DNA from: Mycobacterium paraffinicum
GTDB taxonomy: Bacteria; Actinomycetota; Actinomycetes; Mycobacteriales; Mycobacteriaceae
Direction of reading: 5' to 3'
Assembly: GCF_001907675.1 (NCBI RefSeq)
Contig: NZ_MPNT01000037.1
Coordinates: 1-54,370 of the forward strand
Length of the DNA stretch: 54,370 bases
Numbering within the stretch: position 1 is the stretch's first letter; the number at the start of each line of letters is the position of its first letter. The notes below the pieces were generated by a model that was not told the origin of the DNA, made no database searches, and saw only the letters and a program-made list of their open reading frames with translations. This document shows positions 1-18,400 of the stretch, one piece after another. A program made the translations under genes and the position numbers.

Positions 1-1
1 G

Positions 2-1718
<1,717 letters not shown>

Positions 1719-1722
<4 letters not shown>

Positions 1723-2602
1723 CGGTCGACACTCGAGAGCTGTCCACCGCGGTCAAGGCTCAGGTGCTGGCCGAGGCGCTGCCCTGGCTCAAGCAGCTCT
1801 ACGGCAAGGTCGTGGTCATCAAGTACGGCGGCAACGCCATGACCGACGACACGCTGCGGCACGCGTTCGCCGCCGACATGGCCTTCCTGCGCAACTGCGG
1901 CATCCTGCCGGTCGTCGTGCACGGCGGCGGCCCGCAGATCACCGCCATGCTGCGCCGCCTGGGCATCGAGGGCGACTTCAAGGGCGGATTCCGGGTCACC
2001 ACACCGGAAGTGCTGGACGTGGCGCGGATGGTGCTGTTCGGCCAGGTGGGCCGCGAACTGGTCAACCTGATCAACGCGCACGGCCCCTATGCCGTCGGCA
2101 TCACCGGCGAGGACGCGCAACTGTTCACCGCCGTGCGGCGCAGCGTCACCGTGGACGGCGTGGCCACCGACATCGGTCTGGTGGGCGACGTCGAACGGGT
2201 CAACACCGCCGCCGTGCTGGATCTCATTACGGCGGGCCGCATTCCGGTGGTGTCGACGCTGGCGCCGGACGCCGAGGGGGTCGTGCACAACATCAACGCC
2301 GACACCGCCGCGGCGGCCCTCGCCGAGGCCCTGCGCGCCGAAAAGCTGTTGATGCTCACCGACGTCGAGGGTCTCTACACCAGCTGGCCGGACCGCGGCT
2401 CGTTGGTCAGCGAGATCGACACCGCCACACTTTCCCAACTGCTACCCACGCTGGAGGCGGGCATGATCCCCAAGGTCGAGGCGTGCCTGCGGGCCGTGAC
2501 GGCCGGCGTGCCGAGCGCGCACGTCATCGACGGGAGGGTCGAACATTGTGTGCTGGTGGAACTATTCACCGACGCGGGCACCGGCACCAAGGTCGTGAGC
2601 GC

Positions 2603-2606
<4 letters not shown>
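1719..2606 (+). CDS. argB: Acetylglutamate kinase
   Basis: ArgB phosphorylates N-acetylglutamate, the committed and usually arginine-inhibited step. The GTG at 1719 overlaps the argJ stop and gives 295 aa, the normal mycobacterial length. Visible amino-acid-kinase features are the [12 protein letters not shown] nucleotide-binding start, the VVHGGGPQI loop, and [15 protein letters not shown] near the C-terminus. The N-terminal helix before KYGG is typical of hexameric, arginine-sensitive enzymes (family knowledge). The gene ends with an overlap into argD. Confidence 0.96.
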
Positions 2607-5216
<2,610 letters not shown>

Positions 5217-5218
<2 letters not shown>

Positions 5219-5222
5219 GGAG
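5217..5222 (+). promoter_or_regulatory. Shine-Dalgarno sequence of argG
   Basis: AAGGAG overlaps the argR TAA stop and sits 8 nt before the argG ATG. It is one of the few arg junctions that does not rely on a start/stop overlap, so argG can initiate independently. Confidence 0.75.
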
Positions 5223-5230
5223 ATTGGTTC

Positions 5231-7854
<2,624 letters not shown>

Positions 7855-7855
7855 G

Positions 7856-7966
7856 ATGACCTCGATTTACGCGCCGGCAAATTTGAACCGGACTAGAATC
7901 CCCGCTCAAGCGATGCGGCTGAACCTGTCGAGCCAGAACTTCGTCATCAAGGGGTGGGACCAATGA
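7856..7966 (+). other. 36-codon ORF ending in an ATGA overlap with pks10 (possible leader peptide)
   Basis: An ATG at 7856, just after the argH stop, opens a 36-codon frame beginning [20 protein letters not shown]. Its TGA (7964-7966) overlaps the pks10 ATG at 7963. An internal in-frame ATG at 7913 would give 17 residues. No ribosome site is obvious before 7856. The reading frame may be fortuitous. Its value is that ribosomes finishing here would sit on the pks10 start. Confidence 0.25.
7894..7899 (+). promoter_or_regulatory. Candidate -10 box upstream of pks10
   Basis: TAGAAT fits the mycobacterial TANNNT pattern. It lies in the only gap between the arg operon and the PKS genes and 13 nt before the ATG at 7913. 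No convincing -35 is visible at 16-18 bp. Confidence 0.35.
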
Positions 7967-9024
7967 GCGTCGTCGCCGGCGTATTCGGTGCCTTGCCGCC
8001 GTATCGCTATTCCCAGCGTGAGCTCACCGACTTCTTCGTCAGCATCCCCGAATTCGAGGGCTACGAAGACATCGTCCGGCAGCTGCACGCCAGCGCCAAG
8101 GTCAACAGCCGCCACCTGGTGCTGCCGCTGGAGCGCTATCCCACGCTGACCGACTTCGGCGCGGCGAACCGCATCTTCATCGAGAACGCCGTCAACCTCG
8201 GCTGCGAGGCCCTCTCGGGCGCCCTCGACGAGGCCGGCCTGCGGCCGCAGGACCTCGACGCGCTGATCACGACGACGGTCACCGGCCTCGCGGTGCCCTC
8301 CCTGGACGCCCGGATCGCCGGGCGGCTGGGGCTGCGCGACGACGTGCGCCGGGTTCCGCTGTTCGGCCTGGGCTGTGTGGCCGGCGCCGCCGGCGTCGCC
8401 CGGCTGCACGACTACCTGCGCGGGGCGCCCAACGCCGCCGCGGCCCTGATCTCGGTCGAGCTCTGCTCGCTGACCTATCCCGGATACAAGCCGTCGCTGC
8501 CCGGCCTGGTCGGCAGCGCGCTGTTCGCCGACGGGGCGGGCGCGGTGGTCGCCGTCGGCGAGCGGCGTGCCGAAAAGGTGGCCGCGGGCGGGCCCAGCAT
8601 CCTGGACTCGCGCAGCACGCTCTACCCTGATTCGCTGCGCACCATGGGTTACGACGTCGGCGCCGCCGGATTCGAGCTGGTCCTTGCCAAGGACCTGGCC
8701 GAGGTGGTGCAGGAGCACATCGAGCAGGACGTCACCGGGTTCCTCGGCGCGCACGGGCTGACGACGACCGACATCGGCGCCTGGGTCAGCCACCCCGGCG
8801 GCCCGAAGATCATCGACGCGATCAACGCGAGCCTGAGCCTGCCGCCCGACGCGCTGGAACTGACCTGGCGTTCGCTGGGTGAGATCGGCAACCTGTCGTC
8901 GGCCTCGGTGCTGCACGTGCTGCGGGACACCCTGGCCAAGCCGCCACCCAGCGGAAGCCCCGGGCTGATGATCGCGATGGGCCCGGGTTTCTGTTCCGAA
9001 CTCGTGTTGCTGCGCTGGCACTGA
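7963..9024 (+). CDS. pks10: Type III polyketide synthase, Pks10 orthologue
   Basis: This chalcone-synthase-like homodimeric enzyme condenses a long acyl starter with malonyl-CoA units. It has 353 aa from the ATG at 7963, preceded by AAGGGG; an upstream GTG at 7954 would add only three residues. The catalytic triad is Cys138 ([11 protein letters not shown]), His277 (SHPGGPK) and Asn310 ([10 protein letters not shown]). The N-terminus ([12 protein letters not shown], then [16 protein letters not shown]) matches what I recall of M. tuberculosis Pks10 rather than Pks11. In mycobacteria this family has been linked to alkylpyrones and polyketide quinones, and the partnership with the downstream type I PKSs is inferred from synteny. 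Confidence 0.92.
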   Translation: MSVVAGVFGALPPYRYSQRELTDFFVSIPEFEGYEDIVRQLHASAKVNSRHLVLPLERYPTLTDFGAANRIFIENAVNLGCEALSGALDEAGLRPQDLDALITTTVTGLAVPSLDARIAGRLGLRDDVRRVPLFGLGCVAGAAGVARLHDYLRGAPNAAAALISVELCSLTYPGYKPSLPGLVGSALFADGAGAVVAVGERRAEKVAAGGPSILDSRSTLYPDSLRTMGYDVGAAGFELVLAKDLAEVVQEHIEQDVTGFLGAHGLTTTDIGAWVSHPGGPKIIDAINASLSLPPDALELTWRSLGEIGNLSSASVLHVLRDTLAKPPPSGSPGLMIAMGPGFCSELVLLRWH

Positions 9025-9063
9025 CCTAAGGCATTGCTTCTCGTGCCCCTCAGAGATTTCGCG

Positions 9064-9111
9064 ATGGACCGACCAACGACCCCGACCTCCCGCCCGGGTC
9101 GCGCCTCATGA
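9064..9111 (+). other. 15-codon ORF ending in an ATGA overlap with pks7
   Basis: The 83-bp gap between pks10 and pks7 contains ATG at 9064 followed by 15 sense codons ([15 protein letters not shown]). Its TGA at 9109-9111 overlaps the pks7 ATG. No good ribosome site precedes it, so chance is a serious alternative. It is listed because the other two spaced PKS starts show the same arrangement. Confidence 0.15.
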
Positions 9112-12100
9112 GCAGCGACCCCGAGGAGCTCGTCAAGGCGCTGCGCGCATCCCTGAAGGAAAACGAGCGGCTGAAACGGGAGGCCCGCGAATACCTGGCC
9201 GCGGCAACCGAACCCGTCGCCGTGGTGGGGATGGGTTGCCGGTATCCGGGCGGGGTGGATTCCCCCGAGGCCCTGTGGCAGATGGTGGTCGAGGGCCGCG
9301 ACGTGGTCTCGGACTTCCCGGCCGACCGGGGCTGGAACCTGGCGGGCCTGTTCGATTCCGATCCCGACGCGGTGGGCAAGTCCTATGCCCGATGCGGGGG
9401 CTTCCTGGCCGACGTGGCCGACTTCGATGCCGCGTTCTTCGGCATCGCACCCAGCGAGGCGCTGGCGATGGACCCGCAGCAACGCCTGCTGCTGGAGGTG
9501 TCGTGGGAAGCGTTGGAGCGGGCCGGGATTGACCCCGCCACCCTGCGCGGTTCGCCGACGGGCGTGTTCGCCGGCATCTTCCACGGCTCGTACGGCGGCC
9601 AGGGCAGGGTGCCGGGGCATCTGGAGCGCTATGGGCTGCGCGGTTCGACGTTGAGCGTGGCGTCGGGCCGGGTGGCCTACGAGCTGGGCCTGGAGGGGCC
9701 GGCCATTTCCGTGGACACCGCCTGTTCGTCGTCGCTGGTGGCCATGCACCTGGCGGCGCGCTCGTTGCGGGCCGGGGAGTGCGACCTGGCGCTGGCCGGC
9801 GGGGTGACGGTGATGGCGACCCCGGCGATGTTCATCGAGTTCAGCCGGCAGCGGGCGCTGGCCGCCGACGGGCGGTGCAAGGCGTACGCGGGAGCCGCCG
9901 ACGGCACGGGTTTTTCCGAGGGCGTCGGCGTGCTGGTGCTCGAACGGTTGTCCGACGCGCGGCGGTTGGGGCACACCGTGCTGGCGCTGCTGCGCGGATC
10001 GGCGGTGAACCAGGACGGCGCCTCGAACGGGCTGGCGACGCCGAACGGGCCGTCGCAGCAACGGGTGATCCGCGCCGCGCTGGCCGACGCGCGGCTCGGC
10101 ACGGCGGACGTGGACCTGGTGGAGGGGCACGGCACGGGCACCACCCTCGGGGATCCGATTGAGGCGCAAGCGGTCCTGGCGACCTACGGGCAGGACCGGC
10201 CGGCGGACCAGCCGCTGTGGCTGGGGTCGATCAAGTCCAACATGGGTCACACCTCGGCGGCGGCGGGCGCCGGCGGGGTGATCAAGATGGTGCAGGCGAT
10301 CCGCCACGGGCTGATGCCCAAGACGTTGCACGTGGATGTGCCGACGCCGCATGTGGATTGGTCGGCGGGGGCGGTGTCGCTGCTGACCGAGGCGCGGGAC
10401 TGGCCGGCGCAGGACCGGCCTCGCCGCGCGGGGGTGTCGTCCTTCGGGATCAGCGGCACCAACGCGCACGTCATCGTCGAGCAGCCGCCGGCGGAAACCC
10501 CCACGCCGGCGGGCGATGACGTCCCCGCGCCGTGGGTACTGTCGGCCCGATCGGCCGACGCGCTGGCCAACCAGGCGTCCCGGCTCCTGGCGCGGCTGAA
10601 CGACGACCCGGGTCTGCGGGTGGTCGACGTGGCCTGGTCGCTGGTTTCGACGCGGTCGCTGTTCGAGCACCGGGCCGTGCTGGTGGGCGCCGACCGCGAG
10701 CGCCTGATCGCGGGGCTGGCCGACGTGGCGGCCGGCGCGCCGGGCGCGGGCGCCGCGGTGGGCCGGGCGCAACCGGTCGGCAAGACGGTGTTCGTGTTTC
10801 CCGGGCAGGGCTCGCAGTGGGTCGGCATGGGGGCCGAATTGCTCGACAGCTCAGCCGTGTTCGCCGAACACCTGCAGCGTTGCGAGAAGGCGCTCGCCGA
10901 ACACCTCGACTGGTCGCTGGTGGACGTCATCCGCGGGGCGCCGGGCGCGCCCGGGTTGGACCGGGTGGACGTGGTGCAGCCCGCGCTGTGGGCGGTGATG
11001 GTGTCGCTGGCCGAGTTGTGGCGCTCGGTGGGCGTCGTCCCCGACGCGGTGATCGGTCATTCGCAGGGCGAGATCGCGGCGGCGTACGTGGCGGGCGCGC
11101 TTTCCCTGGAGGACGCGGCCAGGGTGGTGGCGCTGCGCAGCCGGCTGCTGGTGGAATTGTCGGGTGCGGGCGGCATGGTGTCGCTGGCGTGCGGGTTGTC
11201 CCGGGCCGAGGATCTGATCGCCGGGTGGGGCGAACGGTTGAATGTCGCCGCCGTCAACGGCGTTTCGGCGGTGGTGGTGTCCGGTGAGGTGGGTGCCCTC
11301 GACGAGTTGATGACCCGCTGCGAGGCCGACGGCGTGCGGGCCCGCAGGATCGACGTGGACTACGCCTCCCACTCCCGGCACGTGGACGCGATCCGCCCGG
11401 CGCTGGCCGAGGCGCTGGCCGGGATCGAGCCGCGATCGTCCTCGATCGCGTTGTTCTCCACCGTGACCGGCGAAGTGTTGGACACCGCCGGCCTGGACGC
11501 CGACTACTGGTACCGCAGCATCCGGCAGACGGTCCAGTTCGAGCGCGCGGTGCGCAGCGCGTGCGACGCCGGGTACGGGGTGTTCGTCGAATCCAGCCCG
11601 CACCCGGTGCTGCTGGCCGCCGTCGAGGACACCGTGACCGACTGCGGCGCCGCGGCATTGGTGGTGCCGTCGCTGGGCCGCGACGACGGTTCGCTGCAGC
11701 GGTTCTGGCTGTCGGCGGGCCAGGCCCACGTGGCGGGCGTTCCCGTGGACTGGAGGGCCGCCGTCGCCGGTTTGGGCGGGCGGCGCGTCGACCTGCCCAC
11801 GTACGGCTTTGCGCGGCAGCGCTTCTGGCTGCCGGGCGGCGCCACCGGGTCGGGCGACGTGGCCACCCTGGGACTGGCGGGCGCGCGGCACGCGCTGCTG
11901 GGCGCGGTGGTGGCGCGGCCCGATTCCGGTGGGGTGGTGCTGACCGGCCGGTTGTCGACCGCGGCCCAGCCGTGGCTGGCCGACCACGCCGTCGGTGGCA
12001 CGGTGTTGTTCCCCGGCGCGGCGTTCGTGGAGCTGGCCATCCGCGCCGGCGACGAGGTCGGGTGCGCGACGCTCGAGGAGCTGACGTTGTCGGCCCCGTT

Positions 12101-15100
12101 GGTGCTGCCGGCGACCGACGGGGTGCAGGTGCAGGTGGTGGTCGGGGCCGCCGACGAGTCGGGCCGGCGCGAGCTGTCGGTGTATTCGGCCGCCGCGCAA
12201 TCGGAGTGGGTGCTGCACGCGCACGGCTCGGTGCGTCCGGCGGCGGTGACGCCGTCCGCCGACCTGTCGGTGTGGCCACCGGCGGGGGCGGCGCCCATGG
12301 ACGTGGCCGACGCCTACGCGCGGCTGGCGGACCGCGGCTACGAGTACGGCCGCTCTTTCCGCGGCCTGCGCGCGATGTGGCGGCGGGGGGAGGAGATCTT
12401 CGCCGACGTCGCCGTGCCGGACGACGCCGGCGCGCAGGACGGTGGCTTCGGGATCCATCCGGTGTTGCTGGATGCGGCGCTGCACGCGATCGGCGTCGCC
12501 GGCGAACGGGGCGAAACCCTGCTGCCGTTCTCCTGGCAGGGGGTGTCGCTGCACGCGGCCGGCGCTCCGCGGGCGCGGGTCCGGATAGCGCCCTCGGGTG
12601 CCGGGGCGGTGTCGGTGGAATTGTCCGACGGGTCCGGGCTGCCGGTGTTGTCGGTGCGCTCGCTGGCAATGCGCCCGGTTTCGGCCGAGCAGCTGGCGGC
12701 GGTCGCCGCGCCCGCCGAGGGGCTCTTCGAGGTGGCGTGGTCACCGATAGCGTTGAGCGACAAGCATTCCGACGCCACGTTGTGGGAGCCGGCCGCGCAC
12801 GGCACCGATCCGGTCCGGTCGGTGCACGCGGCCGCCGCCGAGGCGCTGGGCGTACTGCAATCGCGGTTGGCCGATCCGGAGTCCGGGACGCTGGCGGTGC
12901 GGACCCGCGGGGCGGTCGCGCTCGCCGGTGAGGACGTCGCGGACCTGCCCGGCGCGGCGGTGTGGGGGCTGGTGCGGTCGGCGCAGGCCGAGCAGCCGGG
13001 CCGGGTGGTGTTGATCGACTCCGACGGATCGTTGGACGCGCGCGCCGTGATGGGTTGCGGCGAAACGCAATTGGTGATTCGCGCGGGCGTGGCCTACGCG
13101 GCCCGGATGCGGCCGGCGCGCGGCGGATCGGTGTTGCGGCTGCCGGCCGGGGGCTGGCGGCTGGACGCGGGCGGCGGGGGCACGCTGGAGGACCTGGTGG
13201 TGGGCCCGTGCCCGCGGGCGGAGCTGGAGGCCGGGCAGGTCCGGGTGGCGGTGGCCGCGGTCGGCGTGAATTTCCGGGATGTGTTGGTGGCCTTGGGCAT
13301 GTATCCGGGCGGCGGCCAGTTGGGGGCTGAGGGCGCGGGCGTGGTCGTCGAGGTGGGCCCCGGGGTGGCGGGCCTGGCGGTCGGCGATGCGGTGATGGGG
13401 CTGCTCGGCGTGGTCGGTTCCGAGGCGGTGGTCGACAGCCGAATGGTCACGCCGGTGCCGCGAGGCTGGTCGCTGGTCACGGCCGCGGGGGTGCCGGTGG
13501 TGTTTCTCACCGCGCTCTACGGGTTGTCGGTGCTGGCCGGGCTGCGCGCGGGCGAGCGCGTGCTGGTGCACGCCGCCACCGGCGGGGTGGGCATGGCCGC
13601 GGTCCAGCTGGCGCGGCACTGGGGCGCGGAGGTGTTCGCGACCGCGAGCCGCGGCAAGTGGGACACCCTGCGCGCCATGGGATTCGACGACGACCACATC
13701 GGTGATTCGCGGACGCTGGACTTCGAGGAGAAGTTCTCTGCGGTAACCGGCGGTGCCGGGGTCGACGTGGTGCTCAACTCCCTGGCCGGTGAGTTCACCG
13801 ACGCGTCACTGCGGCTGTTGGCCCCCGGCGGCCGGTTCATCGAGATGGGCAAGACCGACGTCCGCGATCCGCGCGTCGTCGCCGACGAACATCGCGGCGC
13901 GCGCTACCAGGCCTTCGACCTGCTGGAGGCCGGACCCGATCGCACCGCGGCGATGCTGGCCGAGATCGTCGAACTGCTGCGGGACGGCGCCCTGACGCCG
14001 TTGCCGCTCAAGGCCTTCGACGTGCGCTGCGCTTCGGCGGCCTACCGGTTCGTCAGCCAGGCTCGGCACATCGGCAAGATCGCGCTGACCATCCCGACCG
14101 GGCCCGGCGCCGTGCTGAGCGGCTGCGGCGGGCTGGCCGGCGGCAGCGTGGTGATCACCGGCGGCACCGGCATGGCCGGTTCGGCGCTGGCCCGCCACCT
14201 CGTCGACCGCTACCGCGTCGGCCACGTCGTGCTGGCCAGCCGGGCCGGCGCCGGGGCCCCGGGGGTCGCGGAGCTGGTGGACCGGTTGCGGGAGGCCGGC
14301 GCCGCCGTGTCGGTGGTGGCCTGCGACGTCGCGGACCGCGACGCGGTCGCGGCGATGTTGGCGCAGATTCCGGCGCAGTATCCGCTGCGCGGTGTGGTGC
14401 ACGCGGCGGGCGTCCTCGACGACGGGTTGATCGCCTCGCTGACCCCGGATCGGGTGGACGCGGTGTTGCGGGCCAAGGTCGACGGAGCCTGGCACCTGCA
14501 CGAGCTGACCCGGGACCTGGATCTGTCGGCGTTCGTCGTGTTTTCGTCGATGGCCGGGATCGTCGGCACCCCGGGCCAAGCCAATTACGCGGCGGCCAAC
14601 AGCTTCCTCGACGGCCTGGTCGCCCACCGTCGGGCGCATGGACTTGCGGGCCTGTCGCTGGCCTGGGGGCTGTGGGAGCAAGCGTCGGCGATGACGGCGC
14701 ACCTCGGCGAGCGCGACAAGGCCCGGATGAGCCGGCTCGGCATCGCGCCGCTGTCCACCGAGCAGGCGCTGGAATCCTTCGACGCCGCCATGCTGCTCGA
14801 GACCCCGGTGCTGATGGCCGCGCGGCTGGATCGGGTCGCCCTGTCCGACAACGCCGCCGCGCTGCCGCCGCTGCTGAGCGAGCTGGCCGCCCGCGCCACC
14901 CGCCGCGTCGTCGACGACGTCGACACGACCGCGCTGCTGACCGGTCTCACCGCGCGCCTGCACGGCCTGACCCCCGAGGCGCGCCAGCGCGAGCTGGTCG
15001 ACCTGGTCCGCGCCAACGCGGCGACCGTGCTGGGCCTGCCCAACCCGGCCGACATCGACGCCGGCCGCGCGTTCTCCGACCTCGGCTTTGACTCGCTCAC

Positions 15101-15467
15101 CGCCGTCGAACTGCGTAACCGGCTGAAAACCGCTACGGGCCTCACCCTTTCGCCCACGTTGATCTTCGACTATCCCACGCCCGCTGCCCTGGCCGAGCAC
15201 CTCGACGGCCACCTGTCCGCCGGTCCGGTTGACGACCGGCCCGACCTGATGGCCCGCTTCACCGACGTCACCCGCGAATTGCAGGCGCTGCTCGCCCGAC
15301 CCGACTGGGACCCCTCCGACAAATCGGCGTTGCGGGCGCGCCTGCACACCCTGCTCGCCGCCCTGGGACCCGCCGATCACCTCGACCCGGAGGGCCTCGA
15401 CGCCGACCTCGATGCCGCCACGGAAAGCCAACTCTTTGCCATCCTCGACGAAGAACTCGGCCGCTGA
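9108..15467 (+). CDS. pks7: Fully reducing type I polyketide synthase, Pks7 orthologue (KS-AT-DH-ER-KR-ACP)
   Basis: This 2119-aa single-module megasynthase resembles the mycocerosic-acid synthase type. Residues 1-35 form a charged, probably coiled-coil docking segment. The KS has Cys206, His341 and His381. The AT has the GHSQGE nucleophile Ser652 and the YASHS signature (752-756), which predicts methylmalonyl-CoA. The DH has HxxxGxxxxP at His960 and Asp1122. The ER NADPH loop GGVGMAAV begins near 1492. The KR has GGTGMAGS near 1685, an LDD motif at 1770-1772 (B-type hydroxyl) and Tyr1827. The ACP carries Ser1996 in GFDSL. The C-terminus ends in a [18 protein letters not shown] docking tail. 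A complete reductive loop predicts a saturated methyl-branched extension. Confidence 0.94.
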   Translation: MSSDPEELVKALRASLKENERLKREAREYLAAATEPVAVVGMGCRYPGGVDSPEALWQMVVEGRDVVSDFPADRGWNLAGLFDSDPDAVGKSYARCGGFLADVADFDAAFFGIAPSEALAMDPQQRLLLEVSWEALERAGIDPATLRGSPTGVFAGIFHGSYGGQGRVPGHLERYGLRGSTLSVASGRVAYELGLEGPAISVDTACSSSLVAMHLAARSLRAGECDLALAGGVTVMATPAMFIEFSRQRALAADGRCKAYAGAADGTGFSEGVGVLVLERLSDARRLGHTVLALLRGSAVNQDGASNGLATPNGPSQQRVIRAALADARLGTADVDLVEGHGTGTTLGDPIEAQAVLATYGQDRPADQPLWLGSIKSNMGHTSAAAGAGGVIKMVQAIRHGLMPKTLHVDVPTPHVDWSAGAVSLLTEARDWPAQDRPRRAGVSSFGISGTNAHVIVEQPPAETPTPAGDDVPAPWVLSARSADALANQASRLLARLNDDPGLRVVDVAWSLVSTRSLFEHRAVLVGADRERLIAGLADVAAGAPGAGAAVGRAQPVGKTVFVFPGQGSQWVGMGAELLDSSAVFAEHLQRCEKALAEHLDWSLVDVIRGAPGAPGLDRVDVVQPALWAVMVSLAELWRSVGVVPDAVIGHSQGEIAAAYVAGALSLEDAARVVALRSRLLVELSGAGGMVSLACGLSRAEDLIAGWGERLNVAAVNGVSAVVVSGEVGALDELMTRCEADGVRARRIDVDYASHSRHVDAIRPALAEALAGIEPRSSSIALFSTVTGEVLDTAGLDADYWYRSIRQTVQFERAVRSACDAGYGVFVESSPHPVLLAAVEDTVTDCGAAALVVPSLGRDDGSLQRFWLSAGQAHVAGVPVDWRAAVAGLGGRRVDLPTYGFARQRFWLPGGATGSGDVATLGLAGARHALLGAVVARPDSGGVVLTGRLSTAAQPWLADHAVGGTVLFPGAAFVELAIRAGDEVGCATLEELTLSAPLVLPATDGVQVQVVVGAADESGRRELSVYSAAAQSEWVLHAHGSVRPAAVTPSADLSVWPPAGAAPMDVADAYARLADRGYEYGRSFRGLRAMWRRGEEIFADVAVPDDAGAQDGGFGIHPVLLDAALHAIGVAGERGETLLPFSWQGVSLHAAGAPRARVRIAPSGAGAVSVELSDGSGLPVLSVRSLAMRPVSAEQLAAVAAPAEGLFEVAWSPIALSDKHSDATLWEPAAHGTDPVRSVHAAAAEALGVLQSRLADPESGTLAVRTRGAVALAGEDVADLPGAAVWGLVRSAQAEQPGRVVLIDSDGSLDARAVMGCGETQLVIRAGVAYAARMRPARGGSVLRLPAGGWRLDAGGGGTLEDLVVGPCPRAELEAGQVRVAVAAVGVNFRDVLVALGMYPGGGQLGAEGAGVVVEVGPGVAGLAVGDAVMGLLGVVGSEAVVDSRMVTPVPRGWSLVTAAGVPVVFLTALYGLSVLAGLRAGERVLVHAATGGVGMAAVQLARHWGAEVFATASRGKWDTLRAMGFDDDHIGDSRTLDFEEKFSAVTGGAGVDVVLNSLAGEFTDASLRLLAPGGRFIEMGKTDVRDPRVVADEHRGARYQAFDLLEAGPDRTAAMLAEIVELLRDGALTPLPLKAFDVRCASAAYRFVSQARHIGKIALTIPTGPGAVLSGCGGLAGGSVVITGGTGMAGSALARHLVDRYRVGHVVLASRAGAGAPGVAELVDRLREAGAAVSVVACDVADRDAVAAMLAQIPAQYPLRGVVHAAGVLDDGLIASLTPDRVDAVLRAKVDGAWHLHELTRDLDLSAFVVFSSMAGIVGTPGQANYAAANSFLDGLVAHRRAHGLAGLSLAWGLWEQASAMTAHLGERDKARMSRLGIAPLSTEQALESFDAAMLLETPVLMAARLDRVALSDNAAALPPLLSELAARATRRVVDDVDTTALLTGLTARLHGLTPEARQRELVDLVRANAATVLGLPNPADIDAGRAFSDLGFDSLTAVELRNRLKTATGLTLSPTLIFDYPTPAALAEHLDGHLSAGPVDDRPDLMARFTDVTRELQALLARPDWDPSDKSALRARLHTLLAALGPADHLDPEGLDADLDAATESQLFAILDEELGR
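14415..14513 (+). repeat. Near-identical direct repeat, copy 1 (KR domain of pks7)
   Basis: This 99-bp KR segment matches 20743-20841 in pks8 with a single mismatch (GGA versus GGG). Flanking sequence diverges faster, including at synonymous sites. A second stretch in the ER domain (13629-13681) is identical over 53 bp to 19990-20042. Confidence 0.85.
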
Positions 15468-15474
15468 GACCGCG

Positions 15475-18400
15475 ATGCCGGATACCACGCAGCACGTCGA
15501 TTACCTGAAACGCCTGACGGCGGATCTCCGGCGGGCGCGGCGACGCGTCTCGGAGCTGGAAGGCAGGCTGTCCGAACCGATCGCGGTGGTGGGCATGGCG
15601 TGCCGGTACGCCGGCGGGGTCGATTCGCCGGAGACCCTGTGGGCGCTGGTGAACGACGGCCGCGACACGGTGTCGGACTTCCCGGCGGATCGCGGCTGGG
15701 ACGTCGACGGGCTATACGACCCCGATCCCGACGCGGCGGGAAAGATGTACACCCGCCAGGGCAGCTTCCTGCGCGACGCGGCGGACTTCGACGCCGGTTT
15801 CTTCGGGGTGGGACCCAGCGAGGCCCTGGCGATGGATCCGCAGCAGCGGTTGATGCTGGAGATCTCGTGGGAAGCGTTGGAGCGGGCGGGGATTGACCCG
15901 CTGGCGTTGCGGGGCTCGGCGACCGGCGTGTTCGCCGGCGTCATCCACGCCGGCTACGGCGGCGAGGTGAAGGGTGAGCTGGAGGGCTACGGGCTGACCG
16001 GTTCGACGCTGAGCGTGACGTCGGGGCGGGTGTCCTACGTGCTGGGGCTGGAAGGCCCGGCGGTGTCGATCGACACGGCCTGTTCGTCGTCGTTGGTGGC
16101 CATGCACCTGGCGGCGCAGTCCCTGCGCTCGGGGGAGTGCGACTTGGCGCTGGCCGGCGGCGTGACGGTGATGGCCACCCCCGCCGCGTTCGTGGAGTTC
16201 AGCCGGCAGCGGGCGCTGGCCCCCGACGGCCGGTGCAAGGTGTACGCCGGTGCCGCCGACGGCACGTCGTGGTCGGAAGGCGCGGGCGTCCTGGTGCTCG
16301 AGCGGCTGGCCGACGCGCGACGGCTGGGGCATCCGGTGCTCGCGGTGCTGCGCGGTTCGGCAGTGAACTCCGACGGCGCCTCCAACGGCCTGACCGCACC
16401 CAACGGGCCGTCCCAGCAGCGGGTGATCCGGGCGGCGCTGGCCGACGCCGGGTTGACCGCTGCCGACGTCGACGTGGTCGAAGGCCACGGCACGGGAACG
16501 GTTTTGGGCGATCCGATCGAGGCCCAGGCCCTGCTGGCGACCTACGGGCAGGACCGGCCGGCGGACCGGCCGCTGTGGCTGGGATCGATCAAATCCAACA
16601 TCGGGCACACGTCGGCCGCGGCGGGAGTGGCCGGTGTGATCAAGATGGTGCAGGCGATGCGGCACGGGGTGATGCCCAGGACGCTGCACGTGGACGTGCC
16701 GTCGCCGCACGTGGATTGGTCGGCGGGCGCGGTGTCGGTGCTGACCGAACCCCGGCCCTGGCCGGCGCGGGACGGGCAGCGCCGGGCGGGGGTATCGTCG
16801 TTCGGGATCAGCGGGACCAACGCCCACGTCATCGTCGAGCAGCCGCCAGAGTCGGAAACCGTTGCGGAACAAGCTGATTCACCCGACATTGTGATGCCGT
16901 GGGTGGTGTCGGGCCGGTCGGCCGAGGCGTTGGCCGCGCAGGCTTTGCGGCTGTCGGCGCACCTGGACGCCGAGCCGGCTCTGCGCGCCGTGGACGTCGG
17001 CTGGTCACTGGCCACCACCCGTGCGGCCCTGGAACACCGCGCCGTGCTGGTGGGCCGCGATCGGGACACGCTGACCGCGGGGCTGGCCGGGGTGGCATCC
17101 GGGGCGCCCGGCCCGGGCGTCGTGGTCGGGCGTTCCCGCCCGGTCGGCAAACGCGTGTTCGTGTTTCCCGGCCAGGGCTCGCAGCGGCTCGGGATGGGAC
17201 GCGAACTGTATCAACGCTTTCCGGCGTTCGCGCAGGCCTTCGACGAGGCCGTGGCGGCGGTGGATGGCCACGCGCGGTTGCCGCTGCGCGACGTGATGTG
17301 GGGCGGCGACCCGGGCCTGTTGGAAAACACCGAGTTCGCCCAGCCCGCGTTGTTCGTCCTCGAAGTCGCCCTGGCGGCGCTGTGGCGGTCGTGGGGGGTG
17401 ACCCCCGATGTGGTGATCGGCCACTCGGTGGGGGAGATCGCGGCGGCCTGTGTGGCGGGGGTGCTGTCGTTGCCGGACGCCGCGCGGGTGGTGGCGGCCC
17501 GCGGACGGCTGATGGCGGCGTTGCCGGCCGGCGGCGTGATGGTGGCGGTGAACGCGACCGAGGCCGAGGTGGCGCCGCTGCTGAACGGCGGCGTGAGCCT
17601 CGCGGCGGTCAACGGCCCAGATGCGGTGGTGCTTTCGGGCGAGCGAACCGCGGTGACGACGGTGGCGGACCGGCTGGCGGACTGCGGCCGGCGGGTGCGG
17701 CAGCTGGCCGTCTCGCACGCCTTCCACTCGCCGTTGATGGAGCCCATGATCGGGGAGTTCTCCTCGGTGCTGGCCGGGGTGTCGCCCGGCGCGGCGCGAA
17801 TCGACCTGGTGTCCAACGTGACCGGACAATTGGCGGGGCCCGGATACGGGTCCGCCGAGTACTGGGTCGAGCACGTGCGCCGGCCGGTGCGGTTCGTCGA
17901 CGGCGTGCGGGTGGCCGAATCGCTGGGCGCCGGCGCATTCGTGGAGGTCGGCCCGGGCGCCGCGTTGACGGCCGCAGTGGAGCGGTCCCTGGCGGCGGAG
18001 CCGGCCGTCGCGGCGGTGTCGATGGGCAAGGGCCGTCCCGAAGTCGATTCGCTGCTGCTGGCGGCCGGGCAGCTGTTCGTCTCCGGCGCCGCGGTGGACT
18101 GGGCGGGCGCGTTCGCCGGCCTGACCGCGAACCGGGTCGACCTGCCGACGTATGCCTTTCAGCGGCGCCGGTTTTGGCTGTCGTCGGAGGCGGTGGGCGG
18201 GCGCGACACGGCCGGGTTGGGGTTGACCGGCGCCGAGCATGCCCTGCTGGGCGCGGTCGTGGAGCGGCCCGATTCGGGCGGTGTGGTGTTGACGGGCCGG
18301 CTGTCGACGGCCGCCCAGCCGTGGCTGGCCGATCACGCGGTGACTCAGACGGTGCTGTTCCCGGGTGCGGGGTTCGTCGAGCTGATGCTGCGGGCCGGCG

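Noticed and set aside
11254..12744. Long minus-strand open frame (about 496 codons) opposite pks7
   Set aside because: It is one of many long antisense frames opposite the PKS genes. The Arg/Pro-rich translation with no domain is what GC-rich third positions produce. The plus-strand frame has clear AT and DH motifs.
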